Shown here: piece after piece, positions 53,156-64,000 of the stretch
How the letters are laid out: each line of letters begins with the position of its first letter
Position numbering within the stretch: position 1 is the first letter of the stretch
NCBI RefSeq assembly: GCF_026212465.1
Contig: NC_080049.1
Coordinates: 24,469,730 to 24,533,729 of the forward strand
Source: Amaranthus tricolor
Taxonomy: Eukaryota > Streptophyta > Magnoliopsida > Caryophyllales > Amaranthaceae
DNA: 64,000 nucleotides
Direction: 5' to 3'
The notes under the pieces: model-generated
Database searches by the model: none
What the model was told of the DNA's origin: nothing
The model's input: the letters and a program-made list of their open reading frames with translations, nothing else
Translations under genes and position numbers: made by a program

Positions 53156-53455
53156 ACGGCCCGTTTGGTAGGTGGTAATAAACGACGGTAATGGGAATGA
53201 TAAACTAGTAATTTTGGTTGAAAAAACTTTTGGCTACCTTGATGGTCATGCTTGTCCACCTTCAATCATCCGATTTTCTTTATAAAAAACTTTGGGAGGG
53301 ATAATATTTAGGTGGTAATGAAAATTTGTAACAAAAAAATTTTTTTTGTGATCAAAATTTCATTACCATGGGAATAATATGGAATTTTTGATTAAATTTT
53401 ACACAATAAATCATTCCAATTACCACCATTTAATACCACTAATCAAATGGGTCGT
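53156..53455. mobile_element. MITE of the GGCCCGTTTGGT type
   Basis: The left end is ACGGCCCGTTTGGTAGG and the right end is AATCAAATGGGTCGT. The interior shares GGTAATGGGAATGATAAA and TACCACCATTTAATACCAC with the copies at 24658 and 47502. Length is about 300 bp. Confidence 0.75.
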
Positions 53456-53557
53456 GAGTGTAACAACTAGTAGGTATCATTTAAATGTGGAAAGGTGTGC
53501 TGTCAGTAAAAAATATACAAAGATTGAATTATTCAAAAAAAATCAATAGTAGAGTTT

Positions 53558-53795
53558 ATTTAAAGCATATGGATAATAGGTGGGATTGTTCAAGATAATT
53601 TTTCTTAAATAAATAAGAAATCAAAGACAATAATAATGAAAGGAATGAACTTATAAAGAACAATAAAAGAGAAATAGTAAATAAAATAAAGGAAAAGTTG
53701 TCCAAAATAATCCAACTTTTGTCTGATTTTCCTACAATAATCTCAAGTATTGATTAACTATAAATAATACCAATTATTAATCCTTGTTTCCAGTG
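53558..53795. mobile_element. Remnants of the GGAAAAATTACC MITE family
   Basis: AATAGGTGGGATTGTTCAAG followed by ATAATTTTTC (to about 53600) looks like a right arm. GGAAAAGTTGTCC, CCTACAATAAT and TGATTAACTATAAATAAT (53691-53780) look like a left arm. The arms are in reversed order, so these are two partial copies rather than one element. Confidence 0.45.
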
Positions 53796-55019
53796 GCATC
53801 CAAGCAGATTAAGGAACCGGCTGCAGCAGGTCAAATGACTGTTACCTTGCAATGTGTTCTTCATTGATATCTTTTTCACACACATGATATTTCCCTCATT
53901 AAAATCAATTTGCCTTCTTCCTTAAAAACCAGTTTTTCTCTCATTTACCTTATTCTCCATTTAAAACCATTCTTACTCCAATTCAATATGAAAACCATGA
54001 TGATTCAAGTGGGAGATGATCTATTGAAGTCAGATTTATATGGAAGAACATTTTGCTTGGAAGAACAAAATGCAATGTACAGAACAATGTATATAATGAA
54101 AAGCTACTAATCTGTGTACATAATAGTGTATAGATCAGTCTGTGTATGCAAATTACAAATATCAGTGTAGAAAGCTACTGATTTGTGTACATATCAGTGT
54201 ACAAACTCAGATGCTAGTGTTCTGTGTACAGATCGAATGTGAATATACAAAATTCATTTTACAAAAAACTAAATAAGCTACTGATGTTCAGTGAATAAGC
54301 AAAAAAAAATCAGATGCAAATCAGCGAATAAGCTACTGATGTTCATTCTTCAATTTCAAAGCTTCAATATTCATTAATGGTTAAAACATAAGCGTCAATC
54401 TCGATACATAATTAACATTTAATAATAATGTTTAATACAAAAATATTGCTAAAGTCTTAAAATGCCGAACTGTTAAAAACTTTAAACCATAAAAACTGAA
54501 ACTGTTTAAAGTAAAAGTAAAATTTTATATCTGATAAGAAATATTATTTACTCAAAATGAAAAGAAAAGATACATCAACATCAAGTCATCAATAAAGCTA
54601 CAGAAAGCAGCTAAGTACTCGATAAATAGTAATTACTGCGGCCTGAATCAAAACCTGAAACTAAATTATTTCAAGTTTAAAAAAACAGTTCACCAAAAAT
54701 AATTATTTTAAGTTTGGAAAAACAAGTAAACTTATTAGATTCGCAAAACAAACATTCTAGTCATAAAACAAATAAAACTTATAATTTCACAAAAATCAAT
54801 ATTTCACCCATAGTTTAAGAGCAAGTTTACTAAAAATACTTTTACATCTTTTTATATAAATTTTGGTCAAATAGTTAGCAAATAAAATATTTTGTACTAA
54901 ATAGTAATTAAATGTAACAAAAGTTATTTTTCAATAATGAAATCTCATATATCCAAGAAAATCACTTCAATATTTAATAACTTATAAAACTTTCTCAAAA
55001 ATAACTTTTAAGATTGTAT
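53796..55019. other. AT-rich spacer, nothing recognised
   Basis: TGTGTACATA and CAGTGTAC words recur at 54110-54240, but no element ends or genes were recognised. The + strand frame at 53910-54110 has no recognisable domain. Confidence 0.45.
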
Positions 55020-55150
55020 CACTTGTTGAAAAAACATCATTTGCTACGGTCCTTTGGCCATAATATACTGCGGTTTCGATCCCAAGCATTAGTAATAGCA
55101 GTAGATGCCTATTTTAAATGTTGCGGTTTTAAACTGCAACAAAAAAGTGC

Positions 55151-55296
55151 ACTATATGCTTCGGTTTTTTGGGAACCGCAGCATATAGTTTAAAGACTAT
55201 ATGTTGCGGTTCTCTCAAAACCGCAACATATAGTCTTTTTTTTTAGAATCAAAAATACACTATATGCTGCGATTTTAGGTGAACCGCAGCATATAG
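55151..55296. repeat. Three subterminal hairpins of the CACTA element
   Basis: Three hairpins lie in a row (55151-55189, 55194-55234, 55259-55296). Each pairs ACTATATGCTGCGGTT-type arms with their complement across a short loop. Further TGCGGTTT words occur at 55035-55140. Repeated subterminal words of this kind are the expected TNPA binding sites in En/Spm elements. Confidence 0.75.
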
Positions 55297-55467
55297 TTTT
55301 TTTTTTTTTTGTTTTTTTTCGTTTTATAAATAATCCAATGTAATAAACAATGATTAATGTACAATGTAATAATCCAATGATAATCACCTATTATCACCAA
55401 CTATTATATATATACACTCTCGATCCTATATATAATACGTAATAAACAAATACATATATAATTTAGT

Positions 55468-56097
<630 letters not shown>

Positions 56098-56110
56098 TCC
56101 TAACACTTAA

Positions 56111-56645
56111 AAACCCTTAAAATTGCAATTTAGCACGTAATTTCAAGCATCATATGACTATGATTTTCAATACTAACCATTTTAACACAATATTAAATAT
56201 CAAATAGTGTTGTGTGCCAAGTTTCGTGCAAAACAAACCAAGTTTGAGCTACTTTATGCGCGAAAGTGCCAAAAACGCTTAAAAACCCTTAAAATCGCAA
56301 CTTAGCACGTAATTTCAAGCATATGACTATGATTTTCAATTCTAACCATTTACACACAATAATATATATCAAATAGCGTTGTGTGCCATGTTTCGTGCAA
56401 AACAAACCAAGTTTGAGCTACTTTATGCGCGAAAGTGCCAAAAAAGCTTTAAAACCCTTAAAATCGCTACTTAGCACGTAATTTCAAGCATATGACTATG
56501 AATTAACCATTTCAACACAATAATATATACCAAATAGTGTTGTGTGCCAAGTTTCCTGCAAAACAAACCAAGTTTGAGCTACTTTATGCGCGAAAGTGCA
56601 AAAAATACTTAAATGAAACGTATTTCGAATAGTGTTGTGTGCCTT
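56111..56645. repeat. 169-bp tandem repeat, array 1 (about 3.5 units)
   Basis: The marker word GTGTGCC occurs at 56212, 56381, 56542 and 56637, giving steps of 169, 161 and then a partial unit. Units contain TTTCGTGCAAAACAAACC, GAGCTACTTTATGCGCGAAA and TTTCAAGCATATGACTATGA. It is the same unit as the array at 58435-60075, on the other side of the second CACTA gene. Confidence 0.93.
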
Positions 56646-56789
56646 TACTGCTGTCTATTTCGAATATGTGGATCTGGATATAGATCTCATTTCTCCACGT
56701 ACTTTCTTCATTGTGCTGAAACGCATGGGAAAAGTATAACTATTTATGTATAAATGCATGTAATAATATTAATGTAATGGGCTCGGGTG

Positions 56790-58370
56790 TTGGCTAGGCC
56801 GAAGCCTTAGGATCCCCATGTTGACTTTGCTGATCCTCGACAATCAGATTTGCCAAGTCTACAGTGGGTGCTCCCATCTTCTGCAACACAAATGTCACTT
56901 TGGCGAGAACGTCCTTCGTAATTTGTGCTTCGAGGGTTACTACTTCATTAGATGGCATTGTTCTGGATTGAATAGCAACACACTCTTTGTCGAACACCTT
57001 CTTTAACCCCAAGCGGACACCTCCTTTTCCGACTACCCCCCTCTGTGGTCTTTCCCTAAAACCATATGCAATGCATCAACATTGCCTCTTGGGGTGAACT
57101 CCCCGTAGCTTTTTTTTTCTTCCAGCCCATTTGTTCAAATAAAAAGTGACATATATAAAAATTAGTTTATCAAATAAAAAGTGACATATATAAAAATTAG
57201 TTTAAGTAAATAAAAGCCAAAAAATACAAAACAAATCAAGAATATACTTAATAATTAAAAAACTCACCACAACATCAACAACCTTCTTCGTTCCCGGATC
57301 AGTAATGTTAATTTACCACTTGCATCTCGGAAATGAAGTTCGCAATACCAATCTTGCACTTGATCTCCAGCAGGAGTATTCACGGATGCGGAGGTAATCA
57401 TAGATGAGGTCATGGCCGGACTCAGATTAGGGTATAAACCCGCATCCACCCACTCTTTTCGGGCCTCATCGTATGTTTTTGGGCCCAAGCAATGGTAAAA
57501 CTTCCTTTTGGTTGCTGATTCAAAAGCTTTACCACGCTTTTCCTAATTAATCAATCGAAATCAATTAGTTTAATTATTGAGTTAAAAGAAGTAAATTTAA
57601 ATGAAAAGCTATAATATAATATGTAATACTTACAACTTCAATGGGAGTCGTACTTTTGGCAACAAAAGCCTTCTATTTATTCTTCGATATGTGACCCCAT
57701 ATTTCATAGGGCATTTTTAAAGGTGCTTGCTCTCCACCTTCGTTTCCCGTTTTGACCTTTTTGGTCTTACGAGCACGCTTCTTGGTGATCCATTCAGTTT
57801 CCAGCTTGGATTTGAAATCTCTGAATCTTTCAGCAACAGCTGAAAGAAACACATTCTTCTTCTCCTTATCGTTCTCGATGTAAAAAAGATTCTACAAAAG
57901 AAAAATTATATTTATTAGTGTCAATTAAATTATTTTTAAAATGAAACTAAATGAATAAAAATAGTAAAGTTGTTTACCACAGTATCATTCCATAGAGAGT
58001 TCTTCAAACCCTCTGTAACCTCGTTTCATGCGTACAATATCGAAATCTTGCAAATACATAAGCCCACTTGTTTTCCATATTGCCTAAGCCATTTTCCACA
58101 GGGTTGACCCAATGCATTGTATTCCAAATGCATGGGTTCTGTGACTTTGAGGTTTTTCGTAGGACCTCTCCCTTTTCTTTTCTTAGAACCAACGCTTATA
58201 GTGGTAGTGAGAGCATCCATTGGAAGGGCGTCTTCAGTGTCATAATCATTGTTAAGTAGTAGAGCGTCTTCAGCCATACGCTCGTATCTAACAATTTGGT
58301 CCTCTTCAATGTCATAACTATGATACTCATTATCCGAGGTCTCAATCTCGGTGACAATTTCGTCTCAAAA
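56790..58370 (-). pseudogene. CACTA second gene remnant (TNPA/transposase_24-like)
   Basis: Broken - strand frames, in order: MAEDALLLNNDYDTEDALPM near 58277, then KKRKGRGPTKNLKV near 58170 and NALGQPCGKWLRQYGKQVG near 58090. Next come KAFESATKRKFYHCLGPKTY (about 57465-57530), EARKEWVDAGLYPNLSP near 57430, and a C-terminal VVTLEAQITKDVLAKV coiled stretch (about 56890-56950). The RGPTK...G...G.W.R.YGK pattern is the start of plant En/Spm second-gene proteins (transposase_24 type), which bind the element's ends. Introns with AT-rich text may lie at 57900-57980 and 57545-57640, but some joins need frame changes, so I call it a pseudogene. Confidence 0.7.
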
Positions 58371-58434
58371 AAGATGCATTTTAAATGATTACCTGAATGA
58401 GTATGAATAGAAATATATTAGAATATAAGAACGT

Positions 58435-60075
58435 AATTTAAATTCTAACCATTTTAATAAAATAATATATACCAAATAGTATTGTGTGCCAAGTTTCGTG
58501 CAAAACAAACCAAGTATGAGCTACTTTATGCGCGAAAGTGCCAAAAACGCTTCAAAAACCTTAAAATCGCAACTTACCAAGTAATTTTAAGCATATGACT
58601 ATGATTTTCAATTCTAACCATTTCAAGACAATAATATATACCAAATAGTATTGTGTGCCAAGTTTCGTGCAAAACAAACCAAGTATGAGCTACTTTATGC
58701 GCGAAAGTGCCAAAAACGCTTTTAAAACCTTAAAATCGCAACTTACCAAGTAATTTTAAGCATATGACTATGATTTTCAATTCTAACCATTTCAACACAA
58801 TAATATACACCAAATATTATTGTGTGCCAAGTTTCGTGCAAAACAAACCAAGTATGAGCTACTTTATGCGCGAAAGTGCCAAAAACGCTTTAAAAACCTT
58901 AAAATCGCAACTTACCAAGTAATTTTAAGCATATGACTATGATTTTTAATTATAACCATTTCAACACAATAATATATGCCAAATAGTATTGTGTGCCAAG
59001 TTTCGTGCAAAACAAACCAAGTATAAGCTACTTTATGCGCAAAAGTGCCAAAAACGCTTTAAAAACCTTAAAATCGCAACATACCAAGTAATTTTAAGCA
59101 TATAACTATGATTTTCAATTTTAACCATTTTAGCACAATAATATATACCAAATAGTTTTGTGTGCCAAGTTTCATGCAAAATAAACCAAGTTTGAGCTAC
59201 TTTATGTGCGAAAGTGCCAAAACGCTTAAAAAACCTTAAAATCGCAACTCACCAAGGTAATTTTAAGCATATGACTATGCTTTTCAATTCTAACCATTTC
59301 AACAAAATAATATATACCAAATAGTGTTGTGTGCCAAGTTTCGTGCAAAACAAACTAAGTTTGAGCTACTTTATGCGCGAAAGTGTCTAAAACGCTTTAA
59401 AAACCTTAAAATCGCAACTAACCAAGTAATTTTAAGCATATGACTATGATTTTCAATTCTAACCATTTCAACACAATAATATATACCAAATAGTGTTGTG
59501 TGCCAAGTTTCGTGCAAAACAAACTAAGTTTGAGCTACTTTATGCGCGAAAGTGCCTAAAACGCTTTAAAAACCTTAAAATCGCAACTAACCAAGTAATT
59601 TTAAGCATATGACTATGATTTTCAATTCTAACCATTTCAACACAATAATATATACCAAATAGTGTTGTGTGCCAAGTTTAATGCAAAACAAACCAAGTTT
59701 GAGCTACTTTATGCGCGAAAGTGCCAAAATGCTTAAAAAAACCTTATAATCGCAACTTACCAAGTAATTTTAAGCATATGACTATGTTTTTCCATTCTAA
59801 CCATTTCAACACAATAATATATACCAAATAGTGTTGTGTGCCAAGTTTCGTGCGAAACAAACCAAGTACTTTATGCGCGAAAGTGCCAAAAACGCTTAAA
59901 AAATCCTTAAAATCGTAACTTACCAAATAATTTTAAGCATATGACTATGATTTTCAATTCTAACCATTTCAACACAATAATATATACCAAATAGTGTTGT
60001 GTACCAAGTTTCATGCAAAACAAACCAAGTTTACTTTATGCGCAAAAGTAGCAAAAACGCTTAAAAAACCTTAAA
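58435..60075. repeat. 169-bp tandem repeat, array 2 (about 10 units)
   Basis: GTGTGCC lies at 58484, 58653, 58822, 58991, 59160, 59329, 59498, 59667 and 59836, each exactly 169 bp apart. A last unit at 59999 is shortened by 6 bp. Units are highly similar. They lie between the two CACTA genes and match array 1. Confidence 0.97.
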
Positions 60076-60156
60076 ATTCATACCTTGTAAATCACTTAAT
60101 TCAAATGTATTCTTTCCGTGTGATCTACACGCATATAAACAACATCTACATCATCT

Positions 60157-63100
60157 TCATCCACTTATTTTGGATTGATAAAGGGCGGGGGAGTCTTCAA
60201 AAGCATCATATTCTTCCCCATCCTCAACATCACCTATAACAAGGATATTTCTTTTTTCCGATACAACAATAGACCATTTTTTATCAGACGGGTCTACAAT
60301 GTAGAATACTTGCTTGGCTTGTATGGCTAGTATGAATGGCTCCTCACTATCACGCAAACGAGCTAAGTCTACAAGAGTGAATCCACAAGGGTCATCTATT
60401 TTATGCATCGTCGATTATTATCTACCCACTTGCATTTGAAAAGATTAATAGTGAAAGTAGAGTAGTCAAGCTCCCATATTTCATGTACCCACTCGTAGTA
60501 TACCAATTTAGCATCAACCAACGATTGATCCTTGGCACTCGCTTAAAATGTAGATGACGCCAAAATAGAAACCCCACTATTCTGTAGATAAGATGACTTC
60601 TTATCTTGACTCTCAGTCCAAAATGTGAAGCCATTGACATCATAACCCCCATATTTGTTGACATCATTACAAGGACCAAAAGCTAATCACCAAATAATTT
60701 CAGATACACCCTTGAGTTTTTCACATATTACTCGATTATGAAACCAATCAATAAACGTCTTGTTATGCAACTGCATCAATCCCATATCCCCTTTAAAAGG
60801 ATATTTTGCGCGCAATATATCTAAATGCTCATTCAAAAAAGGATGGACTTCAGGAATATGATACAACACATACAAGTGTGCTTGTAGAAGACTGTCTCGA
60901 GGAGGTGTGATCGGTTTGGAGCCAATTGTTCCTTTTTCCTCAAGCCTTCCTTCATGTCGAGAAGGTGGGAAGTCCAATAGGCTTTGCCATGGCCAAATAC
61001 TCGGCTATAAAGTTACCAATCTCATCACTCACAGTGCCTTGAATCATACTCCCCTCGGGTTGTGCTGGATTCCTCACTTTGTTTTCTAAAACACCCATGT
61101 GTCTTTCAAAAGGATAACACCACCTTAAAAAAACTGGACCCAAAAGCTTGATCTCACGAATGAGATGGACAATAAGATGAACCATTATGTCAAAGAAAGA
61201 AGGTGGAAAATACATCTCAAACTTGCATAAAGTTACAATCACGTCGACTTGAAGAGCATCAAATTTAAAGGGATCAAGAACTTTACCTCAAATTGTGTTG
61301 GAGAACGAACATAGCTCAGTAATAGCATATCTCACATGTTTTGGCAGTATTCCACGGATTGCAATTGGTAAGAACACTTGCATCATTACATGGCAATCGT
61401 GAGATTTCATGCTTCCCAACTTCAACTCACCATTTAGGGTCACAAATCTCTTCATGTTGGATGAGTACCCAGACAAAATCTTAATGCCATACAAAGACTC
61501 ACAAAATCCCCGCTTCTCTGCTTTGGACAATGTGTAGCAAGCTGGAGGCAAATAAACTTTGTCATTACTCATCTTCTTCTTACCGCTCTTTCCCTTGTTA
61601 CTGCCACCAACTTCATCAGCTCTATTTCTTTTCTTACTCACCTTAACCTGTGCCCATAACTCCGGACGAATACCCTTACATTCAAACTAATCTCGCACGG
61701 CCTTAACATCCTTTGTCTTACCCTGAATGTTCATGAGAGTCCCGAGTATGGCATCGCATACATTTTTCTCTATATGCATAACATCAAGACAATGCCTAAC
61801 CTGTAGATCTCTCCAATACGGAAGCTTCCAAAAGATTGATTCTTTTTTTCATAATCGGTCTTCACCCCCTTGCACTTGCACTGTTTTACAAAATACAGTC
61901 TCAACTCCCTTAACCTGTTCATAAACCCCATAACCGGTCAACGGTCGACGAGCTACACAGTCCTCAACCTCCCCGTTGAACATCTTCTTCTTCTTACGAT
62001 ATTGGTGATCTCGTGGGAGGAACTTTCGATGGTGCATGAATACGTGTTTGCACTTAGGAATCCACGTGGATTCCATGTCATCGATAAATATTGGGCATGC
62101 TTTCTTCCCTTTGTTCTTATACCCTGATAGGTTGCCATATGCCGGAAAATCATTAACGGTGCATAAAAGCATTGCATGCAAGGTGAACTTCTCATTAGCA
62201 TATGCATCAAACACGCGTTCATCCCACATCTTTCTTAAATCCTCAACGAGAGGTGCAAGATATACATCTATGTCATTGCCAGGTTGTTTAGGACCCGAGA
62301 TAAGAAGCGAAAGCATAATGTACTTATGCTTCATACACAACCAAGGTGGCAAATTATATATCACTAACAGTACCGGCCAAGTACTATGTTGAGAACTAAG
62401 ATTGCCGAATGGATTCATTCCAACCGTACACGGTTCGAGCCTTAAATTACGAACTTCATCCCCAAGAGTCTTATGCAACCTATCAATACTCTTCCACTCC
62501 GGAGAATCAGATGGATGTGTGAGCAAGTGACCTTTCTTCACCCTATCTGAGTGCCACCTCAAATTTAACGCATCTTTCTTTATAGAAAACAAGCGCTTGA
62601 ATCTAGGTATTATTGGAACATACCACAATACCTTAGTCGGGGGCCATTTAGCATCCCCAGCCCTTTTTACGCTTGTAACTCGATAACCCACATCTAGGAC
62701 ACTCTTCTAAGTTCACATTTTCATTCTAATACAATACACAATCATTCTGACACGCGTGAATCTTCTGGTACTCTAAGCCGAAAGGACACATGAGCTTTTT
62801 GGCATAATATGTCGACTTTAGAAGTTCATTTCCCTCAGGTTGCTTCTCACCTAACACTTCTAATAACATTGTGAAACTAGCGTCACTCCAATTAAACTTT
62901 GACTTAATGTTGAAATTTGTCAACACGGCTGTTAGCTTTGTGAACTTTGTACATCCAGGGTACAAAGGCTTTTGAGAAGCCTCTGTCAAAAAGTCAAAAA
63001 CACAAGGACGTTTACCTAACTCATCCTCAACTCCCTCCATCATCTCATCAACACGATCTACATCCTTATCGACGTTCTCTTCATCTATCTCATACCCATC

Positions 63101-63418
63101 AACACGATCTACTACATCCTCATTTACATCCACATTATTGACATTCTCAACAATACTTTTTTCTTTGTAAACTCCCTTCTCACCGTGCCAAACCCAAACA
63201 TGATATTGAGGCCTAAACCCACGTCGAAGTATGTGCTCTCTTAGAATATCAAAACTTTCTACCTTTGATACATTGCCACACTTGACACATGGGCAATAAA
63301 AACCAACTCCCCCCGTCCTCACTTGATGTTCAACGGTAATACTACAAAATTCTAATACGCCGTCAATAAATTCTGACGATCCAATGCCTCCATACATCCA
63401 AGAACGAGCTTTTGTCAT
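60157..63418 (-). pseudogene. CACTA TNP2-type transposase, broken
   Basis: On the - strand: an N-terminal transposase-associated domain (ATG at 63418; MTKARSWMYGG, YCPCVKCGN); VLY then a stop and NLEECPRCGLS near 62700; after a frame change, the TNP2 core at 62640-61849 (VLWYVPIIPRFKRLF, LRWHSDR, VGMNPFGN, YGNLSGYKNKGKKACPI, TYGVY-like GYGVYEQVKG). Next comes HCLDVMHIEKNVCDAIL (about 61740-61795), the strongest TNP2 signature. The C-terminal DUF4218-like part (SHDCHVMMQVFLPIAIRGIL near 61400; FLRWCYPFERHMG near 61110) and a DUF4216-like part (60680-60157) follow. The family protein cuts the element ends. At least four stops or frame changes disable it. Confidence 0.9.
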
Positions 63419-64000
63419 CCTAAGTGTGATTCATTAATTCAGAACAAAATTAATAATCATTTTTAACATAGATACTTAACCCTAATTTAACCACAAAATT
63501 AAGTAATAATCATCCATTTAACCCTAATTTACAATAATTAACCTTCATAATCTATAAATTGTTCAAAAAATATGTATATTCTAATAACAACATTGTTTTA
63601 ACCCTAATTAATCCTAATAAAAATACAACTTTTTTTAAATTGTCCAAATTATATTTTATTCTAATAACCATTATTAACATTCATACTAACAATTAATACT
63701 AACATCATATAAAAACAATAAAAATAAAATCACATTCATAAATTTGGACAACTAATTAATAAACATTCATATCAATATTCATACATATAAAACAAAATAA
63801 TTAACATACTAATAATATAAACTTGGACAAATGTAATATTAACAACTAATACATTCTAAATAAAATCACATTTAAACTATAAATAATAAGCAACATCATT
63901 TAACCCTAAAAAATTGAAAAACAATGAAATTGGTATCAAAAGAAATTACCTTGTGTATCTAGATGAAGAATAGCTACAATGTGACCTACAATGAAACAAG
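63419..64000. other. AT-rich 5' part of the CACTA element
   Basis: Upstream (on the - strand) of the TNP2 start. It is very AT-rich with TAACCCTAATT words and no recognised coding sequence. The CACTA 5' terminus was not reached. Confidence 0.5.

Overview
This is nuclear DNA from a flowering plant, almost certainly a eudicot. It is AT-rich, has spliced genes with GT-AG introns and long introns, and is packed with plant transposon families: hAT, Mutator-like (MULE), CACTA, Stowaway-like, Helitron, Copia, RTE-type LINE and tRNA-derived SINE. The species cannot be named from the sequence alone. Only two host protein genes are convincing, plus one transposon-borne U5 snRNA-like gene. Everything else is transposon, simple repeat or unassigned AT-rich spacer.

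Layout. (1) Positions about 80-7700, + strand: a complete Sec14-like phosphatidylinositol transfer protein gene of 11 coding exons (567 aa) with a C-terminal nodulin-type tail ending in a lysine run. One intron uses a GC-AG boundary, and the largest intron holds a MULE-type MITE that was itself hit by an aberrant Copia element with LTRs in inverted orientation. (2) 7.8-12.4 kb: a nested stack. A Stowaway-like MITE was split by a hAT element, which in turn carries (TA)n tracts split by a solo LTR and a second hAT-like element that holds a U5 snRNA-like gene with its own promoter. (3) 12.4-38 kb: intergenic transposon terrain. It contains a Copia 3' fragment, a Helitron end, a 2.06-kb MULE with a hAT inside, a foldback element inside a SINE, CACTA remnants, and an RTE LINE interrupted by a hAT. 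There are also several MITEs, many with exact target-site duplications (TSDs). (4) 38.17-51.89 kb, + strand: a bHLH transcription factor gene of seven exons (391 aa) spread over 13.7 kb, with introns filled by MITEs, tiny LTR elements, a SINE and (TA)n tracts. (5) 55.02 kb to the window end, - strand: a decayed autonomous-type CACTA (En/Spm) element. It has a TNP2-type transposase pseudogene, a second-gene (TNPA/transposase_24-type) remnant, two arrays of a 169-bp tandem repeat around that second gene, and a 3' terminus with strong hairpins.

How the parts relate. The two host genes have no obvious functional link. The element history can be read from nesting and TSDs. Six hAT-like elements share a terminus resembling TAGRGNTGG and subterminal arrays of ACCCG/CCGA-type words. 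All three full copies of one MULE-MITE family lie in introns of the two genes, and so do the copies of a tiny TRIM/SMART-like LTR element. The most unusual items are the U5-like gene carried inside a hAT element, the inverted-LTR insertions, and the 169-bp arrays inside the CACTA element.

Exon boundaries were set by eye from reading frame, splice consensus and family conservation. No alignment or database search was run.
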